Assembly: GCF_900246225.1 (NCBI RefSeq)
Contig: NC_039310.1
Span: 32,522,260-32,586,259 of the forward strand
Direction: 5' to 3'
From: Astatotilapia calliptera
Taxonomy: Eukaryota > Chordata > Actinopteri > Cichliformes > Cichlidae
Length of the DNA stretch: 64,000 bases
In this document: positions 41,500 to 51,990 of the stretch, one piece after another
How the letters are laid out: every line of letters starts with the position of its first letter
Numbering within the stretch: position 1 is the stretch's first letter
Made by a program: the position numbers and the translations under genes
Notes under the pieces: model-generated
What the model saw: only the letters and a program-made list of their open reading frames with translations
Told to the model about the DNA's origin: nothing
The model's database searches: none

Positions 41500-41930
41500 C
41501 TGCCATCAAACATTACAGCACGATTCATTTTCTAGTTTTGAACTGCAGCTGTTTGAGTTGCACCTGAACTCTGCTGTCCCATTGTTGTGTGGCCTCATAC
41601 ACCGTCCTCCCAAGTTTAATAAGGATTTTATCAAAGAGTTTTCAGATTTTATTGCTGGAATTGTTCTTAAATTTGACAGTTTTTTTAATCTTTGGTGATT
41701 TAAACATCCATGTCTGCTGTGACTCCAAACTTATGGTCAAGGACTTTTTAAATATTATTGACTCTTTTAACTTGACCCAGTGAGTTACCGGTCCCACGCA
41801 TGAAAAAGGTCACACACTGGACTTGGTGCTTTCCCACGGGCTGGATGTGTGCATAATGGAAATATCTGAGTTGTGCATCTCCGATCATTTTCCTGTATTG
41901 TTCACTGCTGCTCGGCAGATAACTTGTGTG
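41500..41930 (+). pseudogene. L2-like LINE endonuclease remnant
   Basis: Readable pieces in two frames are LIHRPPKFNKDFIKEF, GDLNIHVCCDS, DFLNIIDSFNL, GPTHEKGHTLDLVLSHGLDV and ISDHFPVLFTA. These follow the order of an apurinic-type endonuclease (GDxN and SDH catalytic motifs) and match 61177-61473. Stops and shifts disable it. Confidence 0.65.
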
Positions 41931-41939
41931 CCCCCTTCA

Positions 41940-43500
41940 CGCAAAAAACAAGCGCTTGGCCTCCTAGGACCTGGCATCCACATATGTGGGCATCACATTT
42001 TGGGTTATTTAGACCAAAATACTCAATTTTGCTCTACAAGGGCCTGATATCCACTTACGAGGACATTATACTGCTGCTGTTCTATCGACATTTTAAATGA
42101 ATATCCTAATTTTTCTTAGAAACAAAAATCAGGTTAAAAAAAAAAAAAAATCTGGCAATTCTATGTTTTTACATTCATCGGGCCCCAATACGGCCAAATA
42201 TCAATGAGAAATAAAAAAAATGCATGCTGTGGAAGAGTTCAGCTCTTACAGTACATATATAGATAGAAGAGCATTCAGCATTAAAAATAAAAACTGCCTT
42301 TGAGCACTGGTTTGCTCACTGGAATGAGCAGTTAACCATATAAAATTGCACAGCTGAGAGCTGTGCGATTTTCAAAATAAAGCCATAAAAAGGCCGTAGA
42401 CAAAACTGCACAAATAAATGTGTGGTGACCGCTGAATCAGGGAACAGCCAAAAGTAGTTTAAGCATGTTAGTGTGGCAATATTTGTTAGTACAGCTGAGA
42501 CTGCCATCCCACATGGATTTTCTGCTCTCCAGATTTCTAATTTATGATTATTACATTAACCTAAAAAGTTATTTCAAAGCCTTATTTGGACATCCAGAAT
42601 ACATTAAAACAGTCAAGCGCTGATGAAATGGATACCCCGATGAAAGAAGGTGGTCCCTGAGATGTGTTATATTTGCAATGTGAAGTTTGTTTGTGCCAAA
42701 ACTGGAGTCCAAGGAAATACAATACAGAGCAATAATCTGTGGTGTTTGTTATAAAATCAGATCTTCTTCGAGTTTCTTATCCCATGGACCAACAGAAGGG
42801 CAATTGCCAGTAGCTACAATCCGGAGAAAATGAGTGACGCTGGAGTGTGCTGATTACAGCAGGCTTATCACGATAGTAGAATAAAAAAAATAAAAATAAA
42901 AAAAAAAAAAAATTCCAACACCCAGGAAAATACCATTTTTGAAATACCTCAAGTGAAGCAAAAAACTTGCAACTTGGACAGCCACTGGTACAGCCTTTCC
43001 AAACCAGTATGAACTGAATCACACTGGAAATCAATGTTCTCTAGTTAAAAGAGTGTAAATGCACTATGAAAAGGTGAGACGTGTACTTATAGCCATAATA
43101 AAAATGATGACTGACATATCACATACTTTTTAATGGACAAATGATTCATTTGTTCTGCATGTATGAATAAGTGTACAGAAATTGAAGATGAATACTTAAC
43201 AATAAGCCTGACGCTAACAAAGACCATGTAGTGCCAATATAAACTGTGTGAAAGAGAAGTGTGTGTATGAGCAGCAGTGTCTTTTACAAATGCGATTATC
43301 TTCGAAAGCTCATAACCATATCTCGTGCTAAAAGAAATATCTCCTCACTGTGTTGGGTGAGCTTGGGCTCCTATGCCAAGCAAGCTGGAGAAAATCCATA
43401 AATACGCCTGGAGTAACACCCAAGAGGAAACACAGAAAGCGGTGTGATAGGATGTGGAAGCAGGGTAAGCGTGGAGGAGCTAATGCGAGGCTAGCTGCTA
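41940..43500. other. No gene seen
   Basis: AT-rich sequence with short A-runs (42133, 42900). I recognised no coding domain, inverted repeats or LINE tail. It is part of the long intron proposed for locus C. Confidence 0.45.
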
Positions 43501-43675
43501 ACGCCAGGGGTGTTGAGCTCCAGGCCTTGAGGGCCGGAGTCCTGCAGGTTTTAGATCTCACCCTGGGTCAACACACCTGAATCAAATGATTAGTTCATTA
43601 CCAGGCCTCTGGAGAACTTCAAGACATGTTGAGGAGGTAATTTAGCCTTTAAATCAGCTGTGTTGTGTCACGATC

Positions 43676-44729
43676 CTGGGTTTTTTGACCCAGCGTTTTA
43701 AGTTCAAGTTTATTTTGATGTTTATGGTTTATGGTATGTTTAAGTTTATTAGTTTAACTAAGTTCATTTGTTTATTAGTTTCTCCTTGTGTTTTTAACCA
43801 CTGTTAAGTCTCCCTTATCCTTTATGCGTTTCATGTCTGCATGTCTTTTGCCATTAAGTTAATGTAGTCATGTTTCATTATGTTGCCGGTTTTATCTTGA
43901 AGAGGTCCTGTGTGTTAGGTTTATATTGTTGGATTGTCATTTATGCTTAGAAATATATACTCATATGTGCTTAGAGTTATATAATCGATTCGTCGTACCT
44001 TCTCTTACTGATTTATACTATGGAAGGACACCTACTCTGTATCTGTTTAAGTATAAGAGCCCTTTGTTTAGGTGGACCGCTGGACTACTGGCACCAGCTT
44101 TTGGGAGTCGTTCACAGGGGTCACATCTTGACACAGACGCCACTCTTCGTTCACATGCATACCTGTGTAAGACGTCATATGTTAATGAACCTATGCATGT
44201 TCATGTAACCACAATAAAGAGCAGTGCTACAGGGGAGCTAACTGAGCGACTGGGGTTCAAGCAGAAGGAACGGCGCTCATCACAGTTCTCTCCCTCGTGC
44301 ACGAGAGCACACAAGGAGCTCTGGTGACTTGCGTCTTGCTTTTGCTGATGTAGTAGAATTGTCTCGTTCCGGCGGTGGGTCTGTGCCAGACAAACCCATC
44401 ACTGTGTTCCCGTGTTCATTGTGTTTAGTTTTACACTTCCCCTGTGACATCATTATGTTCATTTGTTTCAGCTGTTTCCCCATTTAATGTCACTTCTCCT
44501 GATCACCTCGTGTGTATTTAAGTCCTCAGTCTTCCTGTTTTCAGTGTTGCGTCCTCCCTCATAGCTGTGTGAGTCACTCTGTGTTTTCATGTATGATTTA
44601 TTAGTTTTCCCAGTTTAGTTTTATATCATTTTCCCTTGTTTTCAGCAATAAGGCTGTGCTTTTTATCCTCAGTCTTGGTGAGTTTTGCATTTGGGTCCTC
44701 TCCTGCCTACACACAGCCATTTTGTGACA
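43676..44729 (+). repeat. Solo LTR, interrupted by another LTR
   Basis: TGTCACGATCCTGGGT...TTTTGTGACA, with TGTTG on both sides (43671-43675 and 44730-44734). Without the inner LTR it is about 560 bp. The start GATCCTGGGT and TTTGACCCAGCGTTTT are shared with the minus-strand LTR at 54326-54784, so they are one family. Confidence 0.8.
43913..44401 (+). repeat. Inner solo LTR of the TGTYAGG...CCCATCA family
   Basis: CTGTG flanks both sides (43908-43912 and 44402-44406). It aligns with the LTR at 25358-25939 and contains CAATAAAGAGC as polyadenylation signal. It is younger than the LTR it interrupts. Confidence 0.8.
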
Positions 44730-44869
44730 TGTTGGATCTAGGACACGTCTAAAACCCGCAGGACTCCAGCACTCGAGTCCTGGAGTTCGACACACACACA
44801 CAGCATACAATATACTCCCCAGATACACACACTACATTATTTAGTTATCCCCTTCTGTGAAAGGACTCC

Positions 44870-45095
44870 TGGTACGTGTATGAGTGTGACCATTTGGACT
44901 TGAGTTTGTTTTTTAATTTAGATTTTATGTTATTTACTCATTTATTGTTGCGATTTATTACTAGCTTTTTAATCTTTTTTTTTCTAATTGTATTGATTAT
45001 TGCACTGTATATGCTGGTGAGAAACGGTATATTGTTTCAGCCTGGGTAACACCATACAAAATGACAATAAACTTCTTCAATCTTGACAAACAAGC
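44870..45095 (+). repeat. LINE 3' end
   Basis: TTATTGCACTGTATATGCTG then AAAATGACAATAAACTTC is a Rex1-type 3' untranslated end. No coding part is attached. Confidence 0.5.
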
Positions 45096-45145
45096 ATCAG
45101 CTGATGAAGTGCACATAGTTTCAATAAAAGTGATAGATTCTTCAC

Positions 45146-45252
45146 CTTTTGTGTTGATGACATTTTTGTCCACTGTAGCAGCTGAGCTGAGCCCAAATGG
45201 TTGAAAATGTTCGTCTGGTGCTCCGTCGGACTCTCCTCCTCTTGCTGATCAG
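45146..45252 (-). CDS. Zinc-finger locus C, exon with start codon
   Basis: On the minus strand, acceptor TGTGTCCCAG precedes 45252 and donor GTGAAGAATC follows 45146. ATG at 45163 gives MSSTQK in phase 0, which fits the finger exon at 34181 (phase 0, starting DQNGARRQ). The upstream part matches the exon in locus B. The implied intron to 34181 is about 11 kb and full of transposons. The link is inferred from phase, order and strand, not from transcripts. Confidence 0.6.
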
Positions 45253-45892
45253 CTGGGACACAAAACAGATCTTTGTAACATCACAGTGAAAGATAGTACG
45301 CACCGTGCGTAGTGCACGTACTTCAAGCGTGCGGTCTCTTAATCAGATTGTTAAGTGATGACGTGACGAATCCTACTTCCGGGCCTAAAGTAGTCTGCGT
45401 TTAATATGGCTTTTGTGTTGTTAACATGTTTAATGTTTTGTATTTTCTTCTATTTAATCTCAAAAAGCTCCTAAAAAGTCAGTGATCACTGTTGACCTCC
45501 CTCGGCTTTTATTGCCGCTAATCATTTATTGAAGCTCAGTTTTTAAAACCTTAGGATGTAACTACAGCCCAGCCCATGCAGCAGTATAGGAATGACAAAC
45601 CTCGTATTGTGGATGGATTATCTCAGTTGTTCTCCTGGCTGAAGTTTGGTCCTTTTACAGCATCCTGCCATGCGATTACATTTGTTCCTGACCACCGAGA
45701 ATCCTCACGTTAACTTTTATTGAGTGGAAAAAAAGTTAGCTTGTTTGTATTATGCTAACATAGCTGTGTCGCTAGCGGTCACGTAGCACATCATTATATA
45801 CCAGCTAGCCAAACTTCAGTAACCCTACAAACGTCACTGCTGTTTAGTTTCCTGTCTTCATTTATGTTGGAAGTGATAGCAGAGCTGTACGT

Positions 45893-48307
45893 TTGAATTT
45901 TTTCAGAAATCTCTCAGTCAGAACATGCTATATCCTGAGCATTAAGTGCCGCCCTTTCTATCTGCCCCGTGACTTCACCTCGGTCATCGCCACGGCGGTC
46001 TACATCCCACCCCAAGCGGACACAGGTATGGCTTTGTCCGAATTACATGATGTGCTGAGCTCGCTTCAAAACAAGGACCCGGGCGCAGCCCTTATTGTAG
46101 CAGGAGACTTTAACAAAGCGAACCTCAGACAAGTCATGCCAAACTTTTACCAGCATGTCTCGTGTCCAATGAGAGGGGATCGGATTTTGGATCACTGCTA
46201 CACGCCATACAAGCAGGGCTACAAAGCTGTCTCACACCCGGCTTTTGGGAAGTCTGACCACAACGCCATCTTCCTCATCCCCCAGTATAAACAAAGCATA
46301 CGGAGGGAAGAAGTAACCACGAGGGAGGTAAAACGGTGGACTGCCCAATCAGAAGCTACGCTACAGGACGCACTCAACGACGTCGACTGGGACATGTTCA
46401 GAGCATGCGCAGTCGACATCAACGAGTTTACGGAAGTAGCAGTATGCTTCGTCAATATGCTAGCGGAGGAGATTATCCCCACTGCGAGAGTCACCTCATT
46501 CCCAAACCAGAAACCGTGGATGGACAGATCGATCCGCACTGCAGTAAACGCCAGGACCGCCTCCTACAACGCGGGTCTCGCCACTGGCGATATGAGCGCC
46601 TACAAAGCGGCCTCATACGGCGTGCGGCGCGCGGTGAGAGATGCTAAACGGCGGTACCGGGAACGTGTGGAGTCCCACTTCCACCAGGGCGACACACGGA
46701 GTATGTGGCACGGACTACGCACCATTACGGACTACAAAGCCAGGGACACTGCGCTGATCAACGCTGACTCTGCATTCACCAACGAGCTGAATCAGTTCTA
46801 CGCCCGTTTTGAGGTTAGCCAGGCGGCTAATGCTATCTACCGCCTGACTACCGAGGACAGTGACGTCATCAGCGAGAGACCGGTGACCAGCATCGCGGAG
46901 CATGACGTCCGAGCGGCACTGAGGAGAGTGAACACAAGAAAAGCGGCGGGGCCAGACGGCATCACCGGCCGCCTGCTGCGGTGCTGTGCTGACCAGCTAG
47001 CAGGTGTGTTCACTTACATCTTCAACGAGTCCCTGGCGAAGTCTGTGGTCCCCACATGCTTCAAAAGATCCACCATCATCCCTGTGCCCAAGAACAGCAA
47101 ACCCTCATCCCTGAACGATTACCGGCCAGTTGCACTGACCTCGGTAGTAATGAAGGTGTTTGAGAGGCTGCTGAAGAACATCATCTCCTCCTCCATCCCA
47201 GACACCACAGATCCGCTGCAGTTCGCCTACAGATCCAACAGATCCACAGAGGATGCCATCGCCCACGTCCTACACACCACTCTCAGCCACGTGGACAAGA
47301 AACAGGGTAACTATGTGCGAATGCTGTTTGTTGATTACAGTTCAGCGTTTAACACAATAGTGCCCTGCAGACTGTTCACAAAGCTGAGGGATCTGGGACT
47401 TAACAGCCGTCTGTGTGCATGGGTGTTGGACTTCCTCACTGGCAGAACTCAGGTGGTGAGGGTGGGCAGGTGCTTCTCCAACAGCATCACCATCAACACA
47501 GGAGCACCTCAGGGATGTGTCCTCTCGCCACTGCTCTACTCCCTCTACACTTCAGACTGTGTGGCCACCCATGGCTCCAACACCATTGTGAAGTTTGCTG
47601 ACGACACAGTGGTGTTGGGTGCCATCTCCAACAACGATGAGGCGGCCTACATGGATGAAGTGAAGAATCTGGCATCGTGGTGCCAGGACAATCACCTCCA
47701 GCTGAACGTCAGCAAGACCAAGGAGCTGGTGGTGGACTTCAGAAGGGGTCAGCACAGAGACTACAAGCCCATTATCATCAATGGAGCTCCAGTGGAGAGG
47801 GTGCAGTCCTTCAAGTATCTTGGTGTCCACATCTCCTCAGACCTGACATGGGCTGCCCACATTCAGGTCCAGACCAAAAAGACTAGGCAGTGCCTGTATC
47901 ACCTACGACAACTGAGGAAGTTCAGGGTCTCTCCAAAGATCCTCAGGATTTTCTATACAGGCGCTGTGGAGAGCATCCTCACACAGAACATGACATCGTG
48001 GTTTGGGAACAGCTGTGTGAAGGACCAAAAAGCTCTCCAGAGAGTGATCCGTACAGCAGAACGCTGCTGCAGGATTGCTCTCCCCCCGCTTCAGGACACC
48101 TACACCAGGAGATGCCGGACTAGAGCAGCGCAGATACTGAAGGACCCGTCCCATCCAGGCAACAAACTGTTCCAACTTCTGCAATCTGGTAGAAGGTTCC
48201 GCATCTTCCGGGCAAGGACAGAGAGACTCAAGAGGAGCTTCTATCCCCAAGCCATCCGTGCCCTAAACACACACACCCGCCCTCTCACATCATCTATAAT
48301 TGACTGA
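45893..48307 (+). CDS. LINE endonuclease/reverse transcriptase, N-terminus missing
   Basis: The open frame is 804 codons without interruption; the first codon is TTG, so the natural start is lost. The C-terminal part of the endonuclease shows IPPQADTGMALSELHD, VAGDFNKANL and KSDHNAIFL. The linker has WTAQSEATLQDAL and DWDMFRA. The reverse transcriptase follows: AAGPDGITGRLL, FVDYSSAFNTI (first Asp), NTGAPQGCVLSPLL, and VKFADDTVVLG (catalytic Asp pair), then CQDNHLQLNVSKTK and FKYLGVHIS. It nicks target DNA and copies element RNA from the nick. All visible catalytic reverse-transcriptase residues are intact; endonuclease entry residues are gone, so autonomous activity is unlikely. Confidence 0.85.
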   Translation: MNFFRNLSVRTCYILSIKCRPFYLPRDFTSVIATAVYIPPQADTGMALSELHDVLSSLQNKDPGAALIVAGDFNKANLRQVMPNFYQHVSCPMRGDRILDHCYTPYKQGYKAVSHPAFGKSDHNAIFLIPQYKQSIRREEVTTREVKRWTAQSEATLQDALNDVDWDMFRACAVDINEFTEVAVCFVNMLAEEIIPTARVTSFPNQKPWMDRSIRTAVNARTASYNAGLATGDMSAYKAASYGVRRAVRDAKRRYRERVESHFHQGDTRSMWHGLRTITDYKARDTALINADSAFTNELNQFYARFEVSQAANAIYRLTTEDSDVISERPVTSIAEHDVRAALRRVNTRKAAGPDGITGRLLRCCADQLAGVFTYIFNESLAKSVVPTCFKRSTIIPVPKNSKPSSLNDYRPVALTSVVMKVFERLLKNIISSSIPDTTDPLQFAYRSNRSTEDAIAHVLHTTLSHVDKKQGNYVRMLFVDYSSAFNTIVPCRLFTKLRDLGLNSRLCAWVLDFLTGRTQVVRVGRCFSNSITINTGAPQGCVLSPLLYSLYTSDCVATHGSNTIVKFADDTVVLGAISNNDEAAYMDEVKNLASWCQDNHLQLNVSKTKELVVDFRRGQHRDYKPIIINGAPVERVQSFKYLGVHISSDLTWAAHIQVQTKKTRQCLYHLRQLRKFRVSPKILRIFYTGAVESILTQNMTSWFGNSCVKDQKALQRVIRTAERCCRIALPPLQDTYTRRCRTRAAQILKDPSHPGNKLFQLLQSGRRFRIFRARTERLKRSFYPQAIRALNTHTRPLTSSIID

Positions 48308-48469
48308 GACAGGACTCTTCCAGACACTAAACCAAGGCACAATGTACATTTCAATTCCTTTAATTTTAAATATGTTTATATTGTCTATCCTATAAAATAG
48401 TCGGATGTCTATTCATATTAATGTACAGAATTCACCTGCTTGCTGCTACTACTGCACATTCACCCAGTG

Positions 48470-48473
48470 TATA

Positions 48474-48536
<63 letters not shown>

Positions 48537-48577
48537 GTTCTTCCTCTACACCCCCCCCCCCCCCCCCCCCCCCCCAA
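48470..48577. repeat. (TA)n and (C)n microsatellites
   Basis: About 60 bases of alternating TA end near 48534, followed by a run of about 26 C at 48550-48575. Both lie in the 3' untranslated region of the LINE. Frames through them are artefacts. Confidence 0.95.
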
Positions 48578-48675
48578 TTTTTGCACATGTCGAGGAGCGT
48601 GTCAGGCTACATTTCACTGTGTGTTATACTTGTATAACTATGCATGTGACAAATAAAGAACTTTGAACCTTGAAC

Positions 48676-49175
48676 CTAACCTACAGCATAACAACATGGT
48701 ATGCAGGGTGCTCAGCTGCAGACAGGAAAGTACTGCAGAGGGTCATCAACACAGCCCAGAAGATCACTGGCTGCTCTCTGCCCAGCCTGGAGGTCACTGC
48801 AAACTCTCGGTACCTCAGCAGAGCTGGCAATATCATCAAGGACCACTCTCACCCCAGCAACCAACTGTTTGAACTATTACCGTCAGGCCGACGGTACAGG
48901 TCACATAAAACCAGGACAAACAGATTCAGGGATAGCTTCTTTCCCAGAGCTATCACCGTAGTAAATAAGCACAAAAACAATTGAACCTATTCCATACCGT
49001 CACTGTCATTATATTAATGCTGCTATCCTGTATATATTGTACATACTATTGTTTGAGTACCTACGATTGTTTTTTTGTACTTTTATATTTTACATTTATA
49101 TTTATTATTGAAACTTGCACCAAGGGAGTGGCACTCCAATTTCGTTGTACTCTGTACAATGACAATAAAGGCTAT
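48676..49175 (+). pseudogene. Second LINE 3' fragment
   Basis: The frame from 48676 reads NLTYSITTWYAGCSAADRK, LQRVINTAQKITG and LLPSGRRYRSHKTRTNRF, the C-terminal thumb region of a related LINE, and ends in CAATTTCGTTGTACTCTG and CAATAAAGG. It starts exactly where the previous LINE ends, so it is a separate 5'-truncated copy next to it or an older target. Confidence 0.7.
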
Positions 49176-49285
49176 TCTAAATGCGTGTCTGTAGATGTGA
49201 AATAAACGTGACTGAATGAATAGATGTTGAACAGCCGTGTTCTAGCAGCTGCAATTTAAACACAGTAAAAGAGACTGGGCAGCAT

Positions 49286-49287
<2 letters not shown>

Positions 49288-49375
<88 letters not shown>
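49288..49375. repeat. (CA)n microsatellite
   Basis: About 44 CA dinucleotides lie just outside the duplicated first-exon block of locus C. Confidence 0.97.
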
Positions 49376-49377
<2 letters not shown>

Positions 49378-49633
49378 TCCTGTTATCACTTAAATAGAAA
49401 TGAAGCTGCAGAAAAACAGCTGCAGGGACAATGAAAAGCCTTTTCTGCTCCAACTTCTCCCAGCATGCTGAGCTAATGATTAGTTGGTGTTTTTCTCCAA
49501 ACACTCTCTCACTCTTCTCTCAACGTGTTCACAATAAACTGTGAACAGACACCGAGGAGAGCAGCAGAAGACCTCATTCAGGAGCTAAACTCAACATGAA
49601 CTGAACTCACAGTAAAGTTAGCTCGGTGCTTAC

Positions 49634-49735
49634 CTTTAGATGAGCCCACAAACCGAGAGAAACTCCGCGATGAAGCTGCAACTCTTTCCAAACACAGGAA
49701 ACAGATCAGGGAGCAGAGACCCACGTGGTTCACGC
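49634..49735 (-). other. Zinc-finger locus C, non-coding first exon and proximal promoter
   Basis: The minus strand reads CTCATCTAAAG then GTAAGCACCGAGC at 49633, as in loci A and B. The block 49378-49972 is nearly identical to 3690-4312. Order and strand fit the start-codon exon at 45146-45252. The exon's 5' end is not defined by sequence. Confidence 0.55.
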
Positions 49736-50639
49736 TGATCTCAGCTACGATCCAGGAGACAAGGGTGGGCAGATCGATGCAGATATCGATCAGGACGTTG
49801 GTAGTGGTTTATGATCGATACTTTAGTTTTTTTCTCTCCTCTAAGGTCACTACTTTACTCCCGCTTCATGAAAAAGCAGCTCTCTCTGCTCGACTCCTCT
49901 CCTGCACACACTCTTTGCTCCGCCCCCTTCTTCCTGATTTGCTTTGATTCGTTACTGTGCGATCACGTGACTCAGATGCCCTGAGAAAACACATTTGGGC
50001 TGCAGACAGTGAGAAAGAGGAGCAGCATGTGCAGATATTGCACATCGGTAAATAAAAACAGTAATGCGTGTAGGAATACTGTGGCAACACCACCAGTTTA
50101 TAAAGACACGAAGGAGAGCAGCAAAAGAAACTCAGCGAGGAGGAGGGAGATCCCTCAGACTGGCCACTTCATTAGCTACACCTCTTCCACTACTCATTGG
50201 TTTGCATGGTTTTGAGACATAGATTAGAATTAATCATTTAATTTGAACTATCTTCTAGACTTGTCAAGCCATGCTTCGTTTGCTTTGTTGTTAACGAATA
50301 ACGTTGTAGGCTCACCATAAGCTCACTGAAGGCTGAAGGTTGTAATCTCTGTTATATTTCACAGATGATGCACTGTAACTCGAACATAGTGTAAGGTAAA
50401 TGTCTGTGAGCACATTGATGTAGCATCACTTTAAAAAGATTTGGACACAAGACAGATACAAAGACATGACTGAGGAGGTAGGAGGTAAACAAACATAAGG
50501 ACACTAATCACAGCACACAGAGACAGACTGGATGAGAAGGGGAAGAAACAAACAAACCAGAAAATAAGAATGATAAGAATCCTGTGCAGCGCTTTGTGAC
50601 CGCTTGTCTATGAAAAGCGCTTAATAAATACACTTTACC

Positions 50640-51990
50640 TGCGTCTGGGTACCCGGGGTTCTTGAATAGTTTATGGACATAGTAAGACCACATCTGGATC
50701 CCCTTCAGTTCGCTTATCAGCCTCGTCTCGGAACAGAGGACGCCATCATCTACCTGCTCAATCGTGTCTACACCCATCTGGACCAGCCGGCGAGCACTGT
50801 GAGGGTCATGTTTTTTGACTTTTCCAGTGCTTTCAACACCATCAGGCCGACCCTCCTGGGTGATAAGTTAGCAGCGATGCAGGTGGATGCTTCTCTGGTG
50901 TCCTGGATTGTTGATTACCTGACAGGAAGACCACAATATGTACGTCTCCCACAGTGTGTGTCTGACAAGGTGATCAGCAACACAGGAGCACCACAGGGGA
51001 CTGTCCTCTCCCCCTTCCTCTTCACCCTCTACACCACAGACTTCAGCCACTGCACAGAGACCTGCCATCTTCAGAAGTTTTCTGATGACTCTGCGGTGGT
51101 TGGATGCATCAGCAGGGATGATGAGACAGAGTACCGGGCTGTGGTCGACTCCTTTGTCACGTGGTGTGAGCAGAATCATCTGCAGCTCAACGTGGCAAAG
51201 ACCAAGGAACTGATCGTGGACTTCAGGAAGACCAGGAAACACTTGACCCCTGTTTCAATCCAGGGGGTCAGTGTTGACATTGTGGAGGACTATAAATACC
51301 TTGGAGTTCACATTGACAATAAACTGGACTGGGCTAAAAACACCACAGCACTTTACAGGAAGGGCCAGAGTCGTCTCTATTTTTTGAGGCGACTGAGGTC
51401 CTTCAACATCTGCCAGAAAATGCTGAGGATTTTCTATGAGTCTGTTGTGGCCAGTGCGATCCTCTATGCTGTTGCATGCTGGGGGAGCAGGCTGAGGGTC
51501 GCAGATGCCAACAGACTTAATAAACTGATCCGTAAGGCCAGCAATGTTGTGGGGATGGAGCTGGACTCCCTCAAGGTGGTGTCGGAGAGGCGGATGCTGT
51601 CCAAGATAAAGACAATGTTGGATAACACCTCCCACCCACTCCATGACATGTTGGTCAGTCACAGGAGCACGTTCAGTGAGAGACTGAGATTACCCATAAT
51701 GCACCACTGAACGACACAGGAAATCATTCCTGCCTGTGGCCATCTCCCTGTACAACGCATCCACTTAACACACTGTTTGCTGCTACAACTACACATGTTT
51801 CTTTTCCAAATATTTATTTATAAGTGACTTATGTATGTATGTATGTATATATATGTATATATTGTACTATTCTTAGTTAGCGTATTGTCTGTCTTGTCTT
51901 AATGTTGGTTTAAAATGGAGCACTGTAACAAAAAATAATTTCCCCCAGGGATCAATAAAGTATTCTGATTCTGATTCTGATTCTGACATG
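50640..51990 (+). mobile_element. Rex1-like LINE, 5'-truncated
   Basis: The reverse transcriptase frame is followed by a 3' end GGGATCAATAAAGTATTC and a TGATTC microsatellite tail, the hallmark of Rex1-type elements. Isolated tails of the same kind are at 52690-52742 and 58720-58760. Confidence 0.8.
50673..51710 (+). CDS. Rex1-like reverse transcriptase, partial
   Basis: The 345-codon frame covers the polymerase core: LDPLQFAYQPRLGTEDAI, FFDFSSAFNTI (first Asp), NTGAPQGTVLSPFLFTLY, and KFSDDSAVVG, where the usual FADD box reads FSDD. It continues with CEQNHLQLNVAKTK, YKYLGVHID and a thumb region. The endonuclease and N-terminal palm are missing through 5' truncation. The frame stops at TGA 51710, a few codons before the normal C-terminus, which seems to continue in another frame (ERLRLP then NDTGNHSCL). 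Confidence 0.8.
   Translation: MDIVRPHLDPLQFAYQPRLGTEDAIIYLLNRVYTHLDQPASTVRVMFFDFSSAFNTIRPTLLGDKLAAMQVDASLVSWIVDYLTGRPQYVRLPQCVSDKVISNTGAPQGTVLSPFLFTLYTTDFSHCTETCHLQKFSDDSAVVGCISRDDETEYRAVVDSFVTWCEQNHLQLNVAKTKELIVDFRKTRKHLTPVSIQGVSVDIVEDYKYLGVHIDNKLDWAKNTTALYRKGQSRLYFLRRLRSFNICQKMLRIFYESVVASAILYAVACWGSRLRVADANRLNKLIRKASNVVGMELDSLKVVSERRMLSKIKTMLDNTSHPLHDMLVSHRSTFSERLRLPIMHH

Larger units (their letters stand above)
43505..44800. mobile_element. hAT-type MITE split by a nested LTR pair
   Basis: The left end CAGGGGTGTTGAGCTCCAGG and the right end CTGGAGTTCGACACAC are mirror images of a common vertebrate MITE, continuing through GTCCTGCAGGTTTTAGA. Removing 43676-44729 leaves about 240 bp. The outermost right end has eroded into CA repeats. 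Confidence 0.65.
45890..48675 (+). mobile_element. Rex1-like/jockey-group LINE, 5'-truncated, long intact frame
   Basis: The element begins within the endonuclease and ends with ACAAATAAAGAACTTTGAAC at about 48668. A TA microsatellite and C-run lie in its 3' untranslated region. It occupies the intron between the first two exons of locus C. Confidence 0.75.

Noticed and set aside
46219..48250. Short frames on the opposite strand and in other frames of the LINE
   Set aside because: They overlap a continuous 804-codon frame with clear enzyme motifs and have no features of their own.
48405..48666. Peptides with Tyr-Ile and Pro runs
   Set aside because: They are translations of the TA and C microsatellites.
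49177..49504. Cys-Val repeat peptide
   Set aside because: It is a translation of the CA microsatellite.
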